Part shown: in pieces, positions 52,196 through 60,714 of the stretch
Position numbering within the stretch: position 1 is the first letter of the stretch
Layout of the letters: every line of letters begins with the position of its first letter
DNA from: Gimesia chilikensis
GTDB taxonomy: Bacteria; Planctomycetota; Planctomycetia; Planctomycetales; Planctomycetaceae
DNA length: 64,000 nucleotides
Reading direction: 5' to 3'
Assembly: GCF_007744075.1 (NCBI RefSeq)
Contig: NZ_CP036266.1
Location: 6,499,248-6,563,247, forward strand
The notes under the pieces: generated by a model
Seen by the model: only the letters and a program-made list of their open reading frames with translations
What the model was told of the DNA's origin: nothing
The model's database searches: none
Program-made: the position numbers and the translations under genes

Positions 52196-53257
52196 ATGGT
52201 TTTGAATAAGCAGATGTTGCTGACTTCTGCATTCAGTCTGGCTGTTGCCATGCCGCTGTCTGTGATGGCTGATGACAACAAGTCTTCTTCTGAGAAAGGT
52301 CAGACGGGTTCGTCCGCCCAGTCCCGCAACGATCGGGACGCGGATTATTCCGAGAAGAAACACGACAAACACCAGGCGAAACATCAAGGGAAGAACAAAC
52401 AGCACTCGCAGGATCATACGCGGAACATGAGTCGCTATAAGCTGGACATGGACGGCTGGGTACATGTCGGCGTCGACTATGACCGCGATGGTTTTTATGA
52501 CGCTGTCGAAACGATTTTCCTGTACGATCTGGAAAAAGCGCAGAATGAAAGCCGCAAACGGTCTGACGATATGAAAAAGCAGGCGCAGCGTGATATGCAG
52601 CGTCGCGGTAATCGTCGTCAGGTGCAGTTAAGTGGTGAGATTCAGCAGCTGCAGACCAAGCGCATTATGTCAGCTGAGCAGAAGCAGGTGCTGGCCAAGA
52701 TTGAAACGAAGGAAGGCCAGACACAGCGTGTCTTCCTTGGTCCCCAGGAACGGGTCAGTCAGCTGAACCTCGACAAAGGGGATGACATTCAGATCAAAGG
52801 CGTGAAAGGTCGTGTGAATAATCAGTCTGCGATCATGGCACAGTTCGTGTCGTTCAATGGTCAGTCGATCCAGAATGAACTGCCGCGTCAGCAGAAGCTG
52901 AGGAAGTTCAAAGGGGATATCGTCAGCACGCGGAAAACCAGCTTTCAGGGTCGCGATGGAAAATTTGTTGTCGCAAAACTGGAAACACCGCAAGAGAAAA
53001 TGGTCCAGGTCAATCTGGGACCTGCTGACAGCTTTGAGGATGTCGACCTGTCAGAAGGGACGTCCATCAAGTTACTGGCCCGTCGTGGTACCATCAATGG
53101 TCAAGAAGCGCTGATCGCACAACTGATCCGCGTTGATGGCCAGAGCATTGACGTTCGGGAACCTACCGAACGTTCGCTCCGTAAAACCAAGCAGAAATCG
53201 CGGAGTGACAGCGAGAACACGACAGCGCAGAATGATCAACAGCCCCGCATCCGCTAG
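52196..53257 (+). CDS. Secreted EF-hand protein with duplicated beta domain
   Basis: A 353-aa exported protein with a strong AAAGGAG before its ATG and a signal peptide (1-25, ending VMA). A hydrophilic Lys/His/Gln-rich region (27-78) follows. A canonical EF-hand loop spans Asp94 to Glu105, with Asp94, Asp96, Asp98, Gly99, Asp102 and Glu105 in the expected positions. Then come two tandem copies of an approximately 80-residue beta domain (about 146-225 and 239-319). Each runs from (S/K)GDI or SGEI through VFLGP or VNLGP to AxFV/AQLIRV-DGQSI-like ends. The tail is basic. The duplication is visible by direct comparison. A calcium-responsive envelope or matrix role is inferred. It ends with a strong terminator. 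Confidence 0.8.
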   Translation: MVLNKQMLLTSAFSLAVAMPLSVMADDNKSSSEKGQTGSSAQSRNDRDADYSEKKHDKHQAKHQGKNKQHSQDHTRNMSRYKLDMDGWVHVGVDYDRDGFYDAVETIFLYDLEKAQNESRKRSDDMKKQAQRDMQRRGNRRQVQLSGEIQQLQTKRIMSAEQKQVLAKIETKEGQTQRVFLGPQERVSQLNLDKGDDIQIKGVKGRVNNQSAIMAQFVSFNGQSIQNELPRQQKLRKFKGDIVSTRKTSFQGRDGKFVVAKLETPQEKMVQVNLGPADSFEDVDLSEGTSIKLLARRGTINGQEALIAQLIRVDGQSIDVREPTERSLRKTKQKSRSDSENTTAQNDQQPRIR

Positions 53258-53287
53258 GCCTTGATCTGACAGTTCATCAGCGAACGG

Positions 53288-53324
53288 AAACGATGGCTCT
53301 CCTCGCGGGGGCCATCGTTTTTTT
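53288..53324 (+). terminator. Rho-independent terminator
   Basis: AAACGATGGC (53288-53297) pairs with GCCATCGTTT (53311-53320), followed by a T-run to 53324. It ends the two-gene secreted-protein operon. Confidence 0.9.
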
Positions 53325-53344
53325 ACGCAGATAACAAAGTCAAC

Positions 53345-53809
53345 TCAGTTCGAAGGAATCGGGACAACTTTGAGTTTGACTTCGGAGTCGTCGACGATGC
53401 TGAGGACGTCGCGGCAGTACTCGTGGCAGTTGATGCAGGTATTCAGCGAATGCATGTAAGCGTAGCTGGCACCGTCGAGATTTTTTTCTTCCGCCATCTT
53501 GGCGAGCTTCTGAGCCTGCTTGCGGAGTTCCAGGCGATGGTGGGCATAGACGGCATCATCGTGGGACGCCCAGTCGGTGGCGATGCAGATCTGGTTGAGG
53601 GTGTTGGCCCCGCTGTGGATCTCTTTGAAGTTTTTCGTCACCAGACCGTTGGTAATTTTCTGACAGCTGGCGAGCTTGGCCAGCATCAATGCCGCCTGCT
53701 GATCGCCCGGGTCTGCAGCCGATTTACGGAGCTCGTCTGAGGCGAATACGCCGCCCGCGATTAACAGAATTCCGGTGGCCAACAGTAACCAGCGTTGCGT
53801 GATGCTCAT
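53345..53809 (-). CDS. Exported cytochrome c-type protein (class II-like)
   Basis: A 154-aa protein from ATG 53809 with GAGGATC upstream; the longer frame has no support. A signal peptide (1-23) is present. The heme-binding motif CINCH (Cys125, Cys128, His129) lies near the C-terminus in a helical protein, as in cytochrome c' and cytochrome b562-like class II cytochromes. Other cysteines are at 49, 75 and 132. It is probably periplasmic and involved in electron transfer or gas binding. It is divergent from the acetyl esterase gene. Confidence 0.82.
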   Translation of the reverse strand: MSITQRWLLLATGILLIAGGVFASDELRKSAADPGDQQAALMLAKLASCQKITNGLVTKNFKEIHSGANTLNQICIATDWASHDDAVYAHHRLELRKQAQKLAKMAEEKNLDGASYAYMHSLNTCINCHEYCRDVLSIVDDSEVKLKVVPIPSN

Positions 53810-54125
53810 TTCAGATCCTCGAGTGCCTGAGACAGGTTTCTGCCTGCTTTGCGTAATCCGTACAATCGGTCTGATTCCTACTATCGGCTCTGGAGATCCG
53901 ATTTCTGAACCCGATCCGGGGAAAAGGAACGAGAATGAGAGCGGGATGTAGTTTTTACAAGGGTGTGCGTTGCAGTCTGGTGATTGGACAGTTACTGGGT
54001 GATCTACAGGACGCAGCAGGGGCAATTCACGTTGAATTCGTTTACCGTTCGGTGCCTGTTCTGTTAGAATCAATTCCACTTACTTGAAATCACCTTCCAC
54101 GACTATTCCGATACAGGAACACACC

Positions 54126-55448
54126 ATGCACCTGCGACTTCTGAAACATCTTGTCTCCTCCTGCCTGACCCTGGCGCTGCTGCTCTCACTGTCTGCTTCG
54201 GCTGTAGCTGCGGACAAATACGAATTGAAGGTGGTCACCGATCGCCCTGATGCGATCTATAAGACCGGTGAGACGGCGAAGTTTCTGATTTCACTGACGA
54301 AGAATGGCAAGCCGGTCTCAGGCGAGAAGGTGAGCATTACCGTGGATAATTTTATCGGCGGGGCTTCCGGTTTCCCTCAAGGGAGCAAGACACTGGGTGA
54401 AGAACCGACCGAGGTAGAAGTCACATCGGACAAGCCGGGCTTTCTGCGGTGCGTGGTCAAAGCAGGTGCGCCGGTGAATCAGACTAAAATCGCGGGCGCC
54501 GGGTTCTCGCCGGAAAAGATCGAACTCAGCAAACCTGCCCCGGAGGATTTTGACCAGTTCTGGACGAATCAGATCGCGAAACTCGAAGAGGTTCCGATGG
54601 ATCCGAAACTGACGCCGGTCAAACAGAAGGACGCCCAAGTTGAAGCGTTCGACGTGCAGGTGAACTGCCTGGGTGGTGCTCCGGTCTCCGGTTATTTTGG
54701 GAAGCCGAAGGATGCGAAAGCGAAGAGCCTGCCGGCGATTCTGTGGGTGCACGGGGCCGGGGTGCGAAGTTCGTCGCTGACGAATGCCATCAAAGGGGCG
54801 AACAACGGAATGCTGTCGATGGACATCAACGCACACGGCCTGCCGAACGGGAAGCCGGCTCAATATTACAAAGACCTGGCGACAGGCAAACTGAAGGATT
54901 ATCGGCAGGCGGGCCGCGAGAGCCGTGATACGGTTTACTTCCGCGGGATGTTTTTGCGTCTGGTACGGGCGATTGATTTTCTGACTGCGCAACCCGAGTG
55001 GGACGGAAAGACCGTGATTGTCATCGGCCACAGCCAGGGAGGCGGCCAGGCACTGGCAGCCGGCGGTCTGGATGACCGGGTGACGTTCATCGCCACGGGG
55101 GTCCCCGCGATCTGCGATCATTCAGGACGTGCCGCCGGCCGGATTAACGGCTGGCCCAAGCTGGTCGAAACCGGCGCGGACGGCAAACCTAATCCCACGC
55201 AGTTGAAAGCAGCATCGTACGTAGACGCAGTCAACTTCGCTACACGGGCGAAGGCCGATGCGATCATGAGCGTGGGTTTTATCGACAGCGTCTGTCCGCC
55301 GTCGAGCTGTTACGCGGCTTATAACCAGCTGAGCGGCAAGAAGCAGATCATCAACAAACCCCTGATGGGCCACGCCGCCCCGGCGGATGTACACAAGGCG
55401 TTCTTTGATGCCGTGCTGAAGCATGTGGAGGAGCAGGCGGGGAAGTAG
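54126..55448 (+). CDS. Secreted acetyl xylan esterase-like protein (AXE1, carbohydrate esterase family 7)
   Basis: A 440-aa exported esterase. The ATG at 54126 has AGGAA upstream and opens a signal peptide (1-29, ending AVAA). An N-terminal Ig-like beta domain (about 31-115) precedes the alpha/beta-hydrolase AXE1 domain (about 135-435). The catalytic triad is Ser303 (GHSQGGGQA), Asp387 (VGFIDSVCPPS) and His416 (MGHAAP). RGMFLRLVRAIDFL is the CE7 RGMF-like segment. It removes acetyl groups from xylo-oligosaccharides or similar sugars. A fused Ig-like domain is common in planctomycete and Bacteroidetes members. Confidence 0.9.
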   Translation: MHLRLLKHLVSSCLTLALLLSLSASAVAADKYELKVVTDRPDAIYKTGETAKFLISLTKNGKPVSGEKVSITVDNFIGGASGFPQGSKTLGEEPTEVEVTSDKPGFLRCVVKAGAPVNQTKIAGAGFSPEKIELSKPAPEDFDQFWTNQIAKLEEVPMDPKLTPVKQKDAQVEAFDVQVNCLGGAPVSGYFGKPKDAKAKSLPAILWVHGAGVRSSSLTNAIKGANNGMLSMDINAHGLPNGKPAQYYKDLATGKLKDYRQAGRESRDTVYFRGMFLRLVRAIDFLTAQPEWDGKTVIVIGHSQGGGQALAAGGLDDRVTFIATGVPAICDHSGRAAGRINGWPKLVETGADGKPNPTQLKAASYVDAVNFATRAKADAIMSVGFIDSVCPPSSCYAAYNQLSGKKQIINKPLMGHAAPADVHKAFFDAVLKHVEEQAGK

Positions 55449-55545
55449 GGGGATTGTGGCGTAACCTGCCCTTCTTTTCTCAACTCAATCGAAAAGCAAA
55501 GTGTTTTGCCCTGATTGAAAAACTATTCTATTAAGCGACTGAAAT

Positions 55546-56403
55546 ATGGGTTATTCCACCAGACTGTACGCTGTAGAATTTGACACCCTGAATGATGCGA
55601 TCGGGTCATGTGATCAATTGTTGCTGAAGCGTCTTCAAGAAGTCAATAAACAAGTTGACGAGCCACTGGCCGAAGTTGATCTTCACGGCGACGTGACATT
55701 AAGAATCACGAAAGAAGGACAAATCCTGTTCAATGACCAACCGATGTCTCTTGATGAACTGTCACAGGCAATCCTTGCACTTGAATCGGGAAGCCTAGAA
55801 GTGGTTATGGAGGCCCCTTGGACGAAGACACACGAAGCAGTCACTTTAGCAAATAATGAAACGATTCCGAAGTCCGGACTGGAACGAGTCATCACACGCT
55901 TCGAGAGTGATGACCCGCAGTTTACCCAGAACCTCGATCAGACGCCGCAAATTACGTGGTCAAGAAACGAGGCGGATGACGACGAAACCGATGACGATAC
56001 GTCGTATCAACCAGCTTTCGATATCTCAGAGGAAATACTGTCTGATCTCGTCTCAGGCAATCTTAATCAAAGTGGGGCAGAACATGGCTATGCGCTGGAG
56101 ATCATGTGTTACACACTGGGTAAGCTCCTTCCAGACGATGACTTGATTGGCGATCTCGAACCCCTGGAGCTTGATACTCCACTGCAACAGCCACGTATTC
56201 CTGTGCCACTAAAAGAGTACAACGACTTTCCTGTCATTAGTTTTCTAACGGCAGAAGAAGTCGCAGCAGAATTTCAACGGCTTTCACGTCTCAATCTCGA
56301 ATTCCCCAGCGACGAAGATATCGAAGAAGCACGAGAGGCTTTCTTTGAGTGTATCAAAACGGCTGCGGGCCAGAAACTCGGCGTCATGGCGTTTTATCAC
56401 TGA
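55546..56403 (+). CDS. Hypothetical protein, DUF7691-like
   Basis: A 285-aa acidic cytoplasmic protein. It opens with MGYSTRLYAVEFDTLNDAIG, which I associate with a planctomycete and myxobacterial family (DUF7691); this is from memory and not certain. The middle (about 135-155) is a run of Asp/Glu/Thr. The C-terminal part (about 170-285) has ALEIMCYTLGKLLPDDDLIG and ends in a helical segment. The ribosome-binding site is weak. It is the first of five plus-strand genes, to 59988, that look like immunity or accessory proteins. Confidence 0.65.
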   Translation: MGYSTRLYAVEFDTLNDAIGSCDQLLLKRLQEVNKQVDEPLAEVDLHGDVTLRITKEGQILFNDQPMSLDELSQAILALESGSLEVVMEAPWTKTHEAVTLANNETIPKSGLERVITRFESDDPQFTQNLDQTPQITWSRNEADDDETDDDTSYQPAFDISEEILSDLVSGNLNQSGAEHGYALEIMCYTLGKLLPDDDLIGDLEPLELDTPLQQPRIPVPLKEYNDFPVISFLTAEEVAAEFQRLSRLNLEFPSDEDIEEAREAFFECIKTAAGQKLGVMAFYH

Positions 56404-56559
56404 TGCAATCCAAATCACAATTGACTCTACCAGAGTGACCGTGTCCCGTGTTTTCCGGATCTAAAGCCAGCATTAAACGTCAGCAAAATGGATCTATCGT
56501 TTACTAACTCGCGTGAGGAAGTCGCTGATCCTGGAATTCTATACTGACAGGTTTTGGAA

Positions 56560-57084
56560 ATGAGTAGATACAGTTGGTTAATTGGAGACAACCGGAGTGG
56601 ATGGGCAACTGCCGTTGCGCCTAAGGACTATGACGAATTGGAGTTGTGGGACTTGATCGAGTCACTCGAGGATGCTGGAGATTGGCCGTCACTCTGCCTT
56701 TCGTTTTCAGATGGTGAATTGTCAGACTACCCACCTTGCAATGTGTTAAGTAGGCTTTGCTCGCAGCGATTGGTCGAATTACTTCGCCCGATTGTCGGCG
56801 ATGACGTTAGGTGGCTTCCAGTGACAATTACTCGAAATAATGAGAGTCTTAGCTATTTCTACATGCACTTGCCAACCAGCCCCAACGTGATCGATGAGGA
56901 AAAATCAACCTATGCAGGTGGTCGCATTCTCACGCCTCATATCTCGCTTAAGAAGGCGGAAGGATTCTCAGTGTTTGGATTGCGCAAACTTTCACCAGAT
57001 GTGATCATACGGGCAAATATCCGGGAGGCTATTGAGCAAAGTGATTGCAATGGAATGGCATTTGAGGACGTGCCGACTTCATAG
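56560..57084 (+). CDS. Immunity-like protein (Imm11/DUF1629-type)
   Basis: A 174-aa cytoplasmic protein. A TTG at 56554 precedes the likelier ATG 56560. The arrangement YPPCNVLSRLCSQRLVELLR (about 56-75) suggests Imm11 (MXAN_0049 family), whose members have an S-x-RL-x-x-ll segment. WLPVTITRNNESLSYFYMHL follows, then a late GFSVFGLRKLSPDVIIRANI and a final GMAFEDV. Imm11 proteins neutralise polymorphic toxins. No toxin gene is adjacent. The call is by pattern only. Confidence 0.6.
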   Translation: MSRYSWLIGDNRSGWATAVAPKDYDELELWDLIESLEDAGDWPSLCLSFSDGELSDYPPCNVLSRLCSQRLVELLRPIVGDDVRWLPVTITRNNESLSYFYMHLPTSPNVIDEEKSTYAGGRILTPHISLKKAEGFSVFGLRKLSPDVIIRANIREAIEQSDCNGMAFEDVPTS

Positions 57085-57243
57085 CATTCCAGATGTTTCT
57101 CTCTTGACCGCTTTGACCAGGTACAACAGACCAGCTACAACATAGGACTCCCAATCTCGACACGTCCCACCAACACAATCGCTGACGCCTTTTTCTCCCT
57201 GGGGACGCTTTGAAGCATGGCAAAGAAGGCAAGGAATTCGAGA

Positions 57244-57996
57244 ATGAAGATCGACTATACATACGGCCCACCGACTACTAGCAGTTTCGAGAGTTTGGCC
57301 AAAGCGTTTTCATCTTGCAAGACAAGTGAAGAACGTTATGGTGCTCTCGTTGAATTGATGAAGCTAGGTCGGTTTGAGTTTCGTGATAGATTGTTTGAGC
57401 TAACCAAGTGCGGAGGACCGCTGGCAAGAAAGTCGCTTCTTCTCTATTCGGAAGTCGCTGACAACGACCATTTGATTACGACTCTACCAGCGATTGAAAC
57501 AGACTTCGAAGGCGACGTTCTTTCGTTGACGACTGCAGCAAACAGTAGTCTATCGTTGGGATTCGTCCCCTTGCTCATTTCTGAATTCGAAGATTTTAAA
57601 GACCAGGGTGATGATGAAGAGGCAGATAATCTGTACGATTCGATTCAGAACCTCACTGGGGTTCCTGGCTCGGATGCCACATCACTTCGGAGTACTTACG
57701 AATCTCTTGTGCTCAACACTAAAGGTTACGTTTGGAATGGAAAACCGGTCAACCTACAGTTGGTTTTCAAACAGTTTATGGCATCAGCCACGGAATCTAT
57801 GTTGAATAATTCAAGATTCTTCTTTAAGTCACCTGATGTAAAAATTATGTCACTGTTCACAGGGCGCCCATTGTTAGTTGAAGGCGGGTCGGTCATTGCC
57901 AGTTCTGACTTGGAGTACTTCCAATCGTATGGCGAAACGATACTCGTTGATCGGTGGGAAATCGGAAATAAATACTTCTATGGACACAAAGTCTAG
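57244..57996 (+). CDS. Hypothetical protein, Imm47-like
   Basis: A 250-aa cytoplasmic protein. AAGGAA lies eight bases before ATG 57244, better than the longer start at 57217. Residues about 10-130 are helical with repeats reminiscent of HEAT-like packing (ALVELMKLGRFEFRDRLFEL). The C-terminal half is mixed. The overall pattern resembles immunity proteins of the Imm47 type, but I cannot confirm it. Base composition is more AT-rich than in the core genes. It lies 93 bp upstream of the next immunity-like gene. Confidence 0.55.
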   Translation: MKIDYTYGPPTTSSFESLAKAFSSCKTSEERYGALVELMKLGRFEFRDRLFELTKCGGPLARKSLLLYSEVADNDHLITTLPAIETDFEGDVLSLTTAANSSLSLGFVPLLISEFEDFKDQGDDEEADNLYDSIQNLTGVPGSDATSLRSTYESLVLNTKGYVWNGKPVNLQLVFKQFMASATESMLNNSRFFFKSPDVKIMSLFTGRPLLVEGGSVIASSDLEYFQSYGETILVDRWEIGNKYFYGHKV

Positions 57997-58089
57997 TGAT
58001 TGATCAACTCTCCAATCTCCCTCCTTATGAGGAGAATAAAAGGGTCAGATCTGGACAGGAATTAGACCACTATCAATTGGATATAACGG

Positions 58090-58956
58090 ATGAGCGAACA
58101 AAGTACATCATTCGGTATGGTGTTTTACTACTTCCAGGATCCTGGCACAGTTCTGGACCAACTCGTTCGTGTACTGAGTGACTTTGTAGAATGCTATCAG
58201 GAAGATTTCACTCGAATTTCTGATTCAGGTGATCGGTTCAAGGCTTTCAGAGAGTCGGACCCTGGATCCTTCCTTGGGAGTCGTATTCGTTCACACGACT
58301 TCTCACGCTCTCTATTTCTTTTGTTGACTAATTCATCCAAGGTTACAACACCTACACAAAAACTGTTGTTCTGGGGGCGTCGTATCGATGAGAGGTTCAA
58401 GTCAAAGACACCCAATTATATTTATTTCGAGTTGCCCACTACAATCGACATCGACCTTCGTTGGCATCTGTTCAAAGAAGCATTCTTTACAATTGATTTC
58501 CATTTGGGCCTTGGCAATCGTGTCATTGCTACAGATGAAGAATTCATGCCGCGATCGGGAGCAAATGCTGCAAAACAACTTCGTCATTCTCAACTATTCG
58601 CTCAAGGTTTCGACGCTTCATTTCGCAACCTCTCTTATCTTCAAGTTCTTGAGCAGAGGACGACCAAATTCCTAATGCACCCAAGCCAGTTTGTTGGTGT
58701 TGGTCGTGAACTCCAACATCACATTGACTACGCAGGCGCATTGGCAGCGAGTGGCAAATCGCAAGAACATTTCGAATTTTGGCCTTCCAACGAAGCTTTT
58801 TTCTTCAAGGCAAATGATACTAGACAACTAGTGGCCATGTCTGAATTTTTATCGTGTCACTACGTGGACGTGGATAGGCCATCCATGTTTTGGAAGAAGG
58901 AAGAATGGGAATCATGGCTAGGTAAAGTTCGTGGAACAACGCCGGGAACTATTTAG
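58090..58956 (+). CDS. Hypothetical accessory protein, possibly immunity-like
   Basis: A 288-aa cytoplasmic protein with an AT-rich gene. The early FGMVFYYFQDPGTVLDQLVR segment (8-27) and the central YIYFELPTTIDIDLRWHLFK (about 109-128) recall type VI immunity proteins of the DUF3396 group, but no diagnostic motif was found. The C-terminus is Trp/Lys/Glu-rich. The gene sits in the immunity-like run. Its function is unknown, and I would not assign a family without a profile search. Confidence 0.55.
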   Translation: MSEQSTSFGMVFYYFQDPGTVLDQLVRVLSDFVECYQEDFTRISDSGDRFKAFRESDPGSFLGSRIRSHDFSRSLFLLLTNSSKVTTPTQKLLFWGRRIDERFKSKTPNYIYFELPTTIDIDLRWHLFKEAFFTIDFHLGLGNRVIATDEEFMPRSGANAAKQLRHSQLFAQGFDASFRNLSYLQVLEQRTTKFLMHPSQFVGVGRELQHHIDYAGALAASGKSQEHFEFWPSNEAFFFKANDTRQLVAMSEFLSCHYVDVDRPSMFWKKEEWESWLGKVRGTTPGTI

Positions 58957-59364
58957 ATAATTCAAGATAGTTAGAAAAAGGGCCGCGACTCTTTTATTTG
59001 TCTGCTACAGTCCACTCGTTTGTCATCCAGTTTTTAAAGACACAATGATTATGCCAGTAAATTCCGATCTCTTACGAATGTTAAAAGTCCCAGATTTTGT
59101 AGTTCAGCTTAGTGAGGGATTCTGACCGCAAGTATTTGCTCAAAGCCAATCTTATTTCTTTTTCGAGTAGTGATTGGTTTCACTTTTTCTATCAAAACAG
59201 GCTCCAAAAGATATTCGCAAAAATCATTAATGTCTGACATCACTCGAACCCAAGCAATCTTCAGCTGCCTGCTGTTTACCAGTTTCTGTTTCTGGAATGC
59301 GGGTGCCGATTGGAGAAGTGCCCGCAAATATGCAGACTCATTAAAACGGCATTGAGCTTCTTAA
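58957..59364. other. AT-rich intergenic region
   Basis: About 410 bp between two immunity-like genes. Frames on either strand (59109-59327 minus, 59170-59355 plus) have no ribosome-binding site and no recognisable content. They may be remnants of a decayed gene or chance. No hairpin or promoter stands out. Confidence 0.4.
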
Positions 59365-59988
59365 ATGGATGAACTACCAGACCTGAATCAGTGCCGGCCG
59401 TTTGCTTATGACCGTGAGTCGACAGATCACGGTTCTAAAATTGGTGGTGCTGTCCCGAGGGATGTAAAGCCACTGTATGTTGATGTGAATCAGAAATATT
59501 TCGGTACGATCGAATTTGAGACAGGCCGGGCTGTCTCACTGTTTTACTCATTCGATATTTATGGCGATGATGAAACACTCGATATTATTTCGTTTAATAA
59601 CCGGGTGCTTTTCCCCTCGAAGCTGATCCACGCGGTCGTCCATCAGGGTAGCATGTCGGACGGTGCTTCAGAGATCATAACGGTAGTAAGCTGTCAGCGA
59701 ATTCGGTTCGAACCGATGCAATCAGATCGAATGCCGGACTCCCCGGAACAAGTTTCTCCCAGGTCTAAAGTCGGTGGAAGACCATGCATAGACAATGTGT
59801 CGCGCGTCGGTCCCGCCTTTGAAGAGTTAGAACAAAGCGGATATCGGCAGTTGTTTCAATTTGACACCCCGGACCCTCGAAGCGAAGCGTATATTGATGG
59901 TTTTCCCTGGGACCCAGGCTGGTTGCATGTCTTCGTGCGGGGAGAACATCTTGCAGAAGCGGAGTTTGCTTTCGTGGTTCAACAGTAA
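59365..59988 (+). CDS. Hypothetical protein with DUF1963-like C-terminus
   Basis: A 207-aa cytoplasmic protein. The C-terminal part has SKVGGRPCI (about 135-143), GYRQLFQFDTPDPRSEAYID (about 157-176), and then GFPWDPGWLHVF. This combination of a GG-x-P entry, an LFQFD strand and a WDPGWLHVF strand resembles YwqG/DUF1963-type beta proteins, often found among immunity genes. The first half is less conserved. Last of the five-gene accessory run. Confidence 0.6.
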   Translation: MDELPDLNQCRPFAYDRESTDHGSKIGGAVPRDVKPLYVDVNQKYFGTIEFETGRAVSLFYSFDIYGDDETLDIISFNNRVLFPSKLIHAVVHQGSMSDGASEIITVVSCQRIRFEPMQSDRMPDSPEQVSPRSKVGGRPCIDNVSRVGPAFEELEQSGYRQLFQFDTPDPRSEAYIDGFPWDPGWLHVFVRGEHLAEAEFAFVVQQ

Positions 59989-60081
59989 TCCATCAATACC
60001 GGGCCGGTTGCAGATTCACTGTTGTTCGGGTAGGGTGATGTTTCAATTACCGATTCAGTTCAACCAGCAGGGAGTGTCAGT

Positions 60082-60630
60082 ATGAGTGATCGAATTGTAA
60101 TGCGTACGGGGGAATGTCTGATCGCCGGTGGTCCGCCGTTTACGGCTGCGGAACCGGAAGTGGTGATTGGTGAGCTGGATGGCCCCGTGGGGACGGCGAT
60201 TGCCACGCTGACCGGCGGGCAGTCTGCGGGTCACTCGAAGGTGTTCGCGATTCTGAATACGGACATCCAGGTCAGGCCGGTCACGCTGATGGTGAGTAAG
60301 GTCACGGTCAAGAGCAGTGCCTACACGAATATTCTGATGGGAACCGTGCAGGCGGCGATTGCCAATGGTGTGCTGGATGCGGTGCGGGCCGGTGATCTGC
60401 CGAAAGAGAAAGCGAACGACCTGGGCATTATCTGTTCGGTCTGGCTGAATCCGGGTGCCGCGACCGATGAGAACCTGGATCACAAGGCGCTGTTCGAGAT
60501 TCATCGCAAAGCCACCGCACAGGCGATTCATAAAGCGATGCACAACGAACCGTCGATCGACTGGCTGCTGGAACACCAGGATGAGATCACGCACAAGTAT
60601 TACCAGAAGGGTCTGGACGGGACGCTGTAA
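60082..60630 (+). CDS. Formaldehyde-activating enzyme homologue (Fae-like)
   Basis: A 182-aa homologue of Fae, which condenses formaldehyde with tetrahydromethanopterin in methylotrophs and planctomycetes. Shared features are GECLIAG at the start, VVIGELDGPVGTAIATL, the LMVSKVTVKSSAYTNILMG segment and a helical VLDAVRAGDLPKEKANDLGI stretch. In Methylobacterium Fae the catalytic His lies in VAHIDLIIG; the corresponding stretch here is TAAEPEVVIG, which puts Glu24 in its place (alignment from memory). It is therefore probably a divergent paralogue with another activity or a C1-carrier-binding role. GGGAG precedes the ATG, and a strong terminator follows. The neighbours are not C1 genes. Confidence 0.82.
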   Translation: MSDRIVMRTGECLIAGGPPFTAAEPEVVIGELDGPVGTAIATLTGGQSAGHSKVFAILNTDIQVRPVTLMVSKVTVKSSAYTNILMGTVQAAIANGVLDAVRAGDLPKEKANDLGIICSVWLNPGAATDENLDHKALFEIHRKATAQAIHKAMHNEPSIDWLLEHQDEITHKYYQKGLDGTL

Positions 60631-60674
60631 GCGGGGACCCAGCCTGCTGGTCTTTAACCGGAGCAATTTATTTT

Positions 60675-60711
60675 CTGAGCGGCATGGCCAGCGCGGTGCC
60701 GCTCAGTTTTT
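60675..60711 (+). terminator. Rho-independent terminator of the fae-like gene
   Basis: CTGAGCGGCA (60675-60684) pairs with TGCCGCTCAG (60697-60706) around a 12-base loop, followed by TTTTT. It lies between convergent genes. Confidence 0.88.
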
Positions 60712-60714
60712 ATT

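Noticed and set aside
59109..59355. Overlapping small frames on both strands in the immunity-like region
   Set aside because: Neither has a start signal or recognisable sequence; a decayed gene is possible but cannot be supported.
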